From Salinivirgaceae bacterium (GTDB lineage Bacteria > Bacteroidota > Bacteroidia > Bacteroidales > SZUA-534): 64,000 nucleotides of DNA. The notes beneath the pieces were generated by a model, which made no database searches, was not told where the DNA came from, and worked only from the letters and a program-made list of their open reading frames with translations. The translations under genes were made by a program, and so were the position numbers. The DNA is taken from contig JAGCNL010000028.1 in assembly GCA_017645945.1 (NCBI GenBank), positions 1 to 64,000 on the forward strand. The letters are read 5' to 3'. This document shows, piece after piece, positions 59,002 through 64,000 of the stretch. Position 1 is the first letter of the stretch. Each line of letters opens with the position of its first letter.

Positions 59002-60543
59002 ATGAGTAAAGCATTTGAAAATCTTGAAATCTGGTGGGTAACTGGTGCGCAGTTGCTCTATGGTGGCGACGCAGTGGTTGCAGTTGACGGCCACTCAAAG
59101 GAAATGGTTGACGGCTTGAACAAAAGCGGCAACATTCCTGTCAAAATTGTTTACAAAGGCACGGCCAACTCTTCGAAAGAAGTAGAAGATGTGATGAAGG
59201 CTGCCAACAATGACGAAAAGTGCGCTGGTATCATCACTTGGATGCACACCTTCTCGCCCGCAAAAATGTGGATTAAAGGTCTGCAGGCGCTCGAGAAACC
59301 GCTGCTGCACTTCCACACACAGTACAACGCCGAAATTCCTTGGGACAAAATCGATATGGATTTTATGAACCTGAACCAATCGGCTCACGGCGACATTGAG
59401 TTCGGACATATCTGCACCCGTATGCGCGTGGCCCGTAAGGTGGTTTGCGGCTATTGGAAAGATGCGCAGGCTCAGAAACAGATTGCCGTTTGGGCGCGCG
59501 TTGCCGCAGGCGTGGCCGATGCTCACAACGTCCGCTGCCTGATGTTCGGTATGAATATGAACAACGTTGCCGTTACCGATGGCGACCGCGTCGAGTTCGA
59601 GCAACGTTTGGGCTATCACGTTGATTACTATCCTGTTTCGTCGCTGATGGAATATTTTAAGAAGGTAACCGACAAAGAAGCCGATGAACTTGTTGAAGAG
59701 TATAAGAAACTATATACCATTAAGATAGATGAGTCGGGCGAGAAAGTTTACTGGGAAAAAGTTAAGAACGCCGCAAAAGCCGAAATCGCTCTGCGCCGCG
59801 TGCTTAAAGACGAAGGCGCAACCGCTTTCACAACTAACTTCGACGACCTTGGCGACGCCAATATCGACGACCCGAACTTTGTCGGCTTCGACCAAATTCC
59901 TGGTCTTGCGTCGCAGCGCTTGATGCAGGAAGGCATCGGCTTTGGCGCTGAAGGCGACTGGAAGACAGCCTGCCTCTGCCGTACTTTGTGGGTTATCCAA
60001 CAAGGTATGCCGAAGGGATGCTCGTTCTTGGAAGACTACACGCTGAACTTTGCTGGCGACCGCAGTTCGTGCCTGCAGAGCCATATGCTCGAAATCTGCC
60101 CGCTCATTGCTGTCGACAAACCGAAACTCGAAGTCCACTTCCTTGGCATCGGCATCCGCAAGCAGCAGACAGCCCGTCTGGTGTTCACATCGAAGACTGG
60201 CCGCGGCATCAAGGCTACCGTTGTTGACCTTGGCAACCGCTTCCGTCTTATCAGTCAGGAAGTTGAGTGCATTGAGCCGAAACCAATGCCAAAACTGCCT
60301 GTTGCATCGGCCCTTTGGGTTCCACAGCCGACATTCGAAATTGGCGCAGGTGCCTGGATTTTGGCTGGCGGTACGCACCACAGCGCATTCTCGTATGACA
60401 TCGATGAAGAGTATTGGGAAGATTTTGCAGAGATGACTGGCATCGAGTATGTCCGCATCAACAAAAACACCAACCTCGGCGACTTCAAGCAGACACTGCG
60501 CAACAACGAAGTGTACTATATGCTGAATAAGTCATTAAAATAA
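59002..60543 (+). CDS. araA: L-arabinose isomerase
   Basis: 513 residues. It begins EIWWVTGAQLLYGG, and carries the expected metal/active-site groups: Glu in GFGAEGDWKTA near 313, Glu in FLEDYTLNF near 340, His in SHMLEICP near 357 and His in GGTHHSAF near 455. It isomerises L-arabinose to L-ribulose in the cytoplasm. Its stop codon (60541-60543) overlaps the first base of the left inverted repeat of the GxxExxY cassette. Confidence 0.96.
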   Translation: MSKAFENLEIWWVTGAQLLYGGDAVVAVDGHSKEMVDGLNKSGNIPVKIVYKGTANSSKEVEDVMKAANNDEKCAGIITWMHTFSPAKMWIKGLQALEKPLLHFHTQYNAEIPWDKIDMDFMNLNQSAHGDIEFGHICTRMRVARKVVCGYWKDAQAQKQIAVWARVAAGVADAHNVRCLMFGMNMNNVAVTDGDRVEFEQRLGYHVDYYPVSSLMEYFKKVTDKEADELVEEYKKLYTIKIDESGEKVYWEKVKNAAKAEIALRRVLKDEGATAFTTNFDDLGDANIDDPNFVGFDQIPGLASQRLMQEGIGFGAEGDWKTACLCRTLWVIQQGMPKGCSFLEDYTLNFAGDRSSCLQSHMLEICPLIAVDKPKLEVHFLGIGIRKQQTARLVFTSKTGRGIKATVVDLGNRFRLISQEVECIEPKPMPKLPVASALWVPQPTFEIGAGAWILAGGTHHSAFSYDIDEEYWEDFAEMTGIEYVRINKNTNLGDFKQTLRNNEVYYMLNKSLK

Positions 60544-60578
60544 CACAGAGCACACTGTGAAGACAGAGAACACAGAGA
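60543..60578 (+). repeat. Left inverted repeat of the GxxExxY cassette
   Basis: 36 nt rich in CACAGAG words, running directly into the ATG at 60579. It replaces the usual space for a ribosome-binding site (AGAGA lies just before the ATG). Confidence 0.75.
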
Positions 60579-60974
60579 ATGATTGAAAAAGACAGATTAG
60601 ATTATTTGAACAAGATATCGGAAGGTATTATTGGTGCAGCCATAGATGTCCACAAATTTTTGGGACCTGGGTTGCTCGAATCTGTCTATGAAATATGTCT
60701 TATTGAAGAACTTGAGCAAAGGGGCCTGAAAGTACAGCAACAAGTACGCTTGCCGTTGTACTACAAAGGCCATCTTACAAAAAAGTTTTTTGTCATCGAC
60801 CTTTTGGTTGAAGATGAGATAGTAGTAGAGTTAAAGTCAGTTAATTGGATGCCCGCTGTTTGCGAACACCAACTTATGACTTATCTGAAATTAACGAAGA
60901 AGAACTTAGGTTTGCTAATCAATTTCAATGTGCCTCGTTTAGTCGACGGCATTGTGCGAAAAATAAATGGGTAA
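60579..60974 (+). CDS. GxxExxY protein (PD-(D/E)XK nuclease-like)
   Basis: 131 residues. The family motif is GLLESVY at 31-37 (Gly31, Glu34, Tyr37). Downstream, Asp74 in FVIDLL and Glu84-x-Lys86 in VVELKSVNW form a complete PD-(D/E)XK-type catalytic set, so nuclease activity is plausible. The C-terminal LGLLINFNVPRLVDGIVRKI is typical of the family. Its function is unknown. It has no link to arabinose metabolism and is framed by inverted repeats, so it probably is a passenger that jumped into the operon. Confidence 0.9.
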   Translation: MIEKDRLDYLNKISEGIIGAAIDVHKFLGPGLLESVYEICLIEELEQRGLKVQQQVRLPLYYKGHLTKKFFVIDLLVEDEIVVELKSVNWMPAVCEHQLMTYLKLTKKNLGLLINFNVPRLVDGIVRKING

Positions 60975-60975
60975 A

Positions 60976-61011
60976 CCTCTGTGCTCTTTGTCTTCTTTGT
61001 GAACTCTGTGT
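60976..61011 (-). repeat. Right inverted repeat of the GxxExxY cassette
   Basis: 36 nt, complementary at 28 of 36 positions to the left repeat, beginning one base after the GxxExxY stop codon. Confidence 0.75.
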
Positions 61012-61025
61012 ATAAATGAAATATT

Positions 61026-62618
61026 ATGAATGCAAAACAAACAATTGAAAGTGGTAAAGCCATTCTTGGTATAGAGTTTGGCTCGACCCGTATAAAGGCC
61101 GTTCTGATTGACGGCGACAACAAACCTATCGCGCAAGGCAGCTTCGAATGGGAAAATCAATTGGTTGACGGTCTTTGGACATATTCCATTGATATTATTT
61201 GGAAAGGCCTTCAGGATTGCTACGCCGACCTTCGCGCCGACGTTAAGAAACAATATGGTGTTGAAATTGAGAACCTTGCAGCCATTGGCATCAGCGCAAT
61301 GATGCACGGCTATATGGCTTTCGACAGCAAACAGCAGATACTGGTGCCGTTCCGCACTTGGCGTAACACCAACACTGGTCAGGCTGCAGCCGAACTGTCG
61401 AAACTCTTCAACTACAACATTCCGCTTCGCTGGTCGATTTCGCACCTATATCAGTGCATTTTGAACGGCGACAAGCACGTTGCCGACATCGACTTCTTGA
61501 CCACGCTTGCAGGTTACATTCACTGGCAACTTACTGGCGAGAAGGTGCTTGGCATGGGTGATGCCTCGGGTATGATTCCTGTCGACCCGAAGACTAAAAC
61601 CTACGATGCAACAATGGTTGAGAAGTTCGACAAACTGATTGCGCCTAAAAAACTTGGTTGGAAGTTACTCGGCATTCTGCCGAAATCGCTCAATGCGGGT
61701 GACAACGCAGGTGCTCTTACCGCTGAAGGTGCCAAACGTCTCGACCCGTCGGGACATTTGAAAGCAGGTATTCCGCTCTGTCCGCCCGAAGGCGATGCTG
61801 GAACGGGTATGGTGGCCACCAATGCCGTAAAACAGCGCACAGGCAACGTCTCGGCAGGAACATCATCATTCTCGATGATTGTGCTCGAGAAAGAACTCTC
61901 GAAACCTTACGAGATGATTGATATGGTGACAACCCCCGACGGCAGTCTGGTGGCTATGGTGCACTGCAACAACTGCACAAGCGACCTTAATGCCTGGGTT
62001 GGAATCTTCCGCGAGTTCGAAGAACTGATGGGCATCAAAGTTGATATGAACGAGCTTTTCGGCAAACTCTACAACAACGCTCTCACTGGCGATGCCGATT
62101 GTGGCGGTCTGCTCTCGTACAACTACATTTCGGGTGAGCCTGTTACTGGTCTTGCCGAAGGACGTCCGTTGTTTGTGCGTTCGGCAAATGACAAGTTCAC
62201 CCTTGCCAACTTTATGCGCGCGCATCTCTACGGCTCTGTCGGTGTGCTCAAATTGGGCAACGATATCTTGTTCAAGCAAGAGAACGTGAAGGTTGACCGC
62301 ATCACTGGCCACGGTGGCTTGTTCAAGACCAAAGGTGTTGGACAGCGTGTGCTTGCCGCAGCCATCAACTCGCCAATCTCGGTTATGGAAACTGCCAGCG
62401 AAGGTGGAGCTTGGGGTATCGCATTGTTGGCCTCGTATCTGGTCAACAACGCTCAAAAGCAAACTCTGGCCGATTGGCTCGATGCAAAAGTCTTTGCAGG
62501 AAACACCGGTGTTGAGATTGCCCCGACTGCCGAAGATGTTGCAGGATTCAACCGCTACATCGAAAACTACAAGGCTGGTCTGGCCATCGAAAAGGCGGCT
62601 GTTGAGGCTAAGAAGTAA
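61026..62618 (+). CDS. araB: FGGY-family carbohydrate kinase, probable L-ribulokinase
   Basis: 530 residues. The FGGY fold starts with [17 protein letters not shown] near 14. The sugar-binding [12 protein letters not shown] near 92 and the C-terminal [17 protein letters not shown] near 460 follow. It lacks the exact FGGY signatures of E. coli AraB and resembles the kinases labelled xylulokinase-like in Bacteroides arabinose operons. By position after araA and araD it should phosphorylate L-ribulose. D-xylulose is the alternative. The gene starts 14 nt after the right repeat of the GxxExxY cassette and is followed by a terminator. Confidence 0.85.
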   Translation: MNAKQTIESGKAILGIEFGSTRIKAVLIDGDNKPIAQGSFEWENQLVDGLWTYSIDIIWKGLQDCYADLRADVKKQYGVEIENLAAIGISAMMHGYMAFDSKQQILVPFRTWRNTNTGQAAAELSKLFNYNIPLRWSISHLYQCILNGDKHVADIDFLTTLAGYIHWQLTGEKVLGMGDASGMIPVDPKTKTYDATMVEKFDKLIAPKKLGWKLLGILPKSLNAGDNAGALTAEGAKRLDPSGHLKAGIPLCPPEGDAGTGMVATNAVKQRTGNVSAGTSSFSMIVLEKELSKPYEMIDMVTTPDGSLVAMVHCNNCTSDLNAWVGIFREFEELMGIKVDMNELFGKLYNNALTGDADCGGLLSYNYISGEPVTGLAEGRPLFVRSANDKFTLANFMRAHLYGSVGVLKLGNDILFKQENVKVDRITGHGGLFKTKGVGQRVLAAAINSPISVMETASEGGAWGIALLASYLVNNAQKQTLADWLDAKVFAGNTGVEIAPTAEDVAGFNRYIENYKAGLAIEKAAVEAKK

Positions 62619-62644
62619 ATCGTTTAAACACGAATACAGAAAAG

Positions 62645-62676
62645 AGCAATCTTGGATTTCCAAGGTTGCTTTTTTT
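62645..62676 (+). terminator. Terminator of the arabinose operon
   Basis: An 11-bp stem (62645-62655 with 62660-62670, one G-U pair), ATTT loop, then a run of seven T. Confidence 0.88.
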
Positions 62677-62698
62677 GTTTTCCACACTTAAAATGGTA

Positions 62699-62731
62699 TT
62701 TGAAATTGTTATAGATTTTTTCCTATCTTTG
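62699..62731 (+). promoter_or_regulatory. Promoter of the terminal lipoprotein gene
   Basis: TTTG at 62699-62702, 21 nt spacer, TATCTTTG at 62724-62731 (exact TAnnTTTG), 46 nt before the ATG at 62778. Confidence 0.65.
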
Positions 62732-62777
62732 TAGATATCAATTTATAATACTAACATAAACCTAAAATAGTTCGCTT

Positions 62778-64000
62778 ATGAAAACAATCAAACAATTGGC
62801 TTTGGTAGTGGCATTGTTGCTTCCGGCAATCTTTCAATCGTGCTATATCAAGGACATGATTGATGAGATGGAGAATGGGGAGAAGAACGAAACCGAATAT
62901 TCTTACTCCAACGAATATGGCGGAAAAACAACCGAGTATGGCACAAGCTCGTGGGCTACGATGGCCGAAAAAACGCCTTTTATCAACAAGTTTGAGGCTG
63001 TGGGTAGCGATTTGAATTACTGTACAGTGGAAACTGGCGTGCGCGATGGCAGCCGAATGGAGGAATTGTCTTTCTCGCGTGCCACAACTGATGATGAGGC
63101 TATTGCCTATATCAAAAAAATGGCGGCAGACGGCTATATCTTCTCGTATGAGGATGGTATGATGAAAGGATATAAAGTTGATTCCGAGGGCATTAAGTAT
63201 GAGTTTGAGTATGGCGAAAACTATTATCGCTATCGGAAGACTGAAATCAGCAGCCTCAAAAAGGAGAGTGAGCAGAAGCAATATGCCGACGATTTGAAAA
63301 ACAACGCTGGTACGAAAATGTACTCCAGTTGGACGCAAATAAAAGAGTCGTCGCCGTGGCTTGAGATATTCCCGGAAGTTGGCGGCGTTTGCAAATTGAG
63401 CAAAACAGGCGACTCAGGCAACGAGGTGAAACTCTATGGCAGCATCAACTACGAGACACTTAACAAACTTGTAGAAAAAGCAAAGGCCGATGGTTTCAGT
63501 GAAACTAATTGGGGAGAATCGTTGGTTAAGGAAATCAACGGTAATCGTTACATAATGAATATCAGCGACTATGATTGCCTGACATTCCAACGAGTTTTGG
63601 GAGGCGACAATAATGGTAATAATGATATTCCTAATCCAACACCGTCTGAAAATCAAGAAAATAACAACGAAAACCAGAACGGTGAGGCTCCAGTCGATAA
63701 CGGAACTCCCGAAAACAACGAAGAAAATAACGGTGAGAATAACGGAGGAAACAATGGTGAGGAAAACAACCAGCAGGCAATCTCCGCCGACGATTTCAAT
63801 GCCGACGGCGATGTTGACTGGCAAGATAAATTCTTCAAACTGGCTTCTACAGAGGGAGTTAGCACCAGAACCCGCAAAACATATAATGGAGAAGTTTATC
63901 TCTACAATTTCTCATCATCGAAAGGAGGCATTCAGATTTACGATTCGGTACCAGGATACGATGCCAGCCAGTATTACTATGATATGTCAGTCGATGGCGG
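62778..64000 (+). CDS. Lipoprotein with Asn/Glu/Gly-rich linker and EF-hand-like motif (cut by window edge)
   Basis: 407 codons are visible and the frame is still open at the edge. The lipoprotein signal is MKTIKQLALVVALLLPAIFQSC (lipobox FQSC, Cys22). Residues about 50-270 contain at least two similar modules (SSWATMAEKTPFINKFEAVG and SSWTQIKESSPWLEIFPEVG begin each), suggesting an internal duplication. A low-complexity linker of Asn, Glu and Gly covers about 275-330. Then comes DFNADGDVDWQD, a calcium-loop pattern (DxNxDGxVDxxD) as in dockerins and EF-hands, followed by the start of a third module (DKFFKLASTEGVS). No family recognised. Probably surface-exposed. Confidence 0.8.
   Translation, partial: MKTIKQLALVVALLLPAIFQSCYIKDMIDEMENGEKNETEYSYSNEYGGKTTEYGTSSWATMAEKTPFINKFEAVGSDLNYCTVETGVRDGSRMEELSFSRATTDDEAIAYIKKMAADGYIFSYEDGMMKGYKVDSEGIKYEFEYGENYYRYRKTEISSLKKESEQKQYADDLKNNAGTKMYSSWTQIKESSPWLEIFPEVGGVCKLSKTGDSGNEVKLYGSINYETLNKLVEKAKADGFSETNWGESLVKEINGNRYIMNISDYDCLTFQRVLGGDNNGNNDIPNPTPSENQENNNENQNGEAPVDNGTPENNEENNGENNGGNNGEENNQQAISADDFNADGDVDWQDKFFKLASTEGVSTRTRKTYNGEVYLYNFSSSKGGIQIYDSVPGYDASQYYYDMSVDG

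Larger units (their letters stand above)
60543..61011. mobile_element. GxxExxY cassette bounded by 36-nt imperfect inverted repeats
   Basis: The left repeat 60543-60578 and the right repeat 60976-61011 are reverse complements at 28 of 36 positions. Conserved cores are ACACAGAG, CAC, GAAGACA, AGA and CACAGAG. They enclose only one gene, leaving a single base between its stop and the right repeat and none between the left repeat and its ATG. The unit is inserted in the arabinose operon between araA and the kinase. No target-site duplication was evident. Mobility is inferred from structure. Confidence 0.65.

Overview
The window is a piece of a Bacteroidota chromosome, most likely order Bacteroidales. 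The evidence is the recurrent promoter element TAnnTTTG (with TTTG about 19-21 nt upstream in the best cases) before rpmE, the tRNA, parE, galM and others; gldA/F/G-type genes; two proteins with type IX secretion C-terminal domains; Reg_prop/Y_Y_Y sensor architecture; a diheme SdhC of the Bacteroidota type; GxxExxY and four-helix-bundle orphan proteins; and an arabinose operon of the Bacteroides pattern. Fumarate reductase/succinate dehydrogenase, a flavodiiron protein and polyferredoxins fit an anaerobe. The CE15 glucuronoyl esterase and the arabinose genes fit a plant-polysaccharide diet. No rRNA, CRISPR array, prophage or classical insertion sequence was seen.

Layout. 0-2.5 kb: the start of sdhA and all of sdhC (minus), rpmE type B, and an outer-membrane barrel gene. 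2.6-6.4 kb: a gldA-gldF-gldG ABC operon ending in a short DUF4340-like gene. 6.4-10.8 kb: miaB, a bifunctional Rel/SpoT and a NUDIX-type transcription regulator (all minus). 10.9-14.3 kb: a large periplasmic-sensor/PP2C phosphatase. 14.8-18.5 kb: operon argH, a type IX-secreted protein and a tRNA-dihydrouridine synthase. 18.5-24.7 kb: a NarL-type pseudo-receiver regulator, a flavodiiron protein, a MATE exporter, an SSS symporter, and an ECF sigma factor with a small membrane partner. 24.8-26.4 kb: a tryptophan leader peptide/attenuator in front of trpB2. 26.5-29 kb: the CE15 esterase. 29.3-33.7 kb: a minus-strand operon polyferredoxin, Tat-exported aldo/keto reductase, tatA, tatC. 34-38.7 kb: parE-parC. 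38.7-42 kb: an accessory patch with a GIY-YIG protein, a four-helix-bundle protein, a 9-bp tandem repeat, and a TetR/nitroreductase pair with an elaborate operator. 42.2-46.3 kb: aroK-ispD, two barrel paralogs, a low-molecular-weight phosphatase, tRNA-Thr(CGT) and gpmA. 46.3-54.8 kb: an exopolysaccharide block (asnB, GT4 glycosyltransferase, Wza, Wzc, WecA-like, lytic transglycosylase). 55-62.7 kb: the L-arabinose operon (galM, SGLT symporter, araD, araA, FGGY kinase). 62.8 kb to the end: a truncated lipoprotein gene.

How the parts work together. The arabinose operon encodes a mutarotase, uptake, isomerisation, phosphorylation and epimerisation to xylulose-5-phosphate. It is interrupted between araA and the kinase by a 469-bp cassette: a GxxExxY (PD-(D/E)XK-like) gene exactly framed by 36-nt imperfect inverted repeats. 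A NUDIX regulator with a degenerate catalytic box lies 45 kb away and may be the AraR-type regulator. The trpB2 leader has three tandem Trp codons, a rho-independent terminator and a perfect 8-bp competing pairing, a textbook attenuator. The Tat genes are co-transcribed with what looks like their own substrate, a twin-arginine lipoprotein oxidoreductase and its membrane iron-sulfur partner.

The most notable items are the GxxExxY cassette, the trpB2 attenuator, the Tat operon, the CE15-Ig-CBM9-T9SS esterase, the pseudo-receiver regulator, the nested TetR operator, and a sliding-clamp-like C-terminal motif on ParC. All functions are read from sequence motifs by eye; no database search was run.
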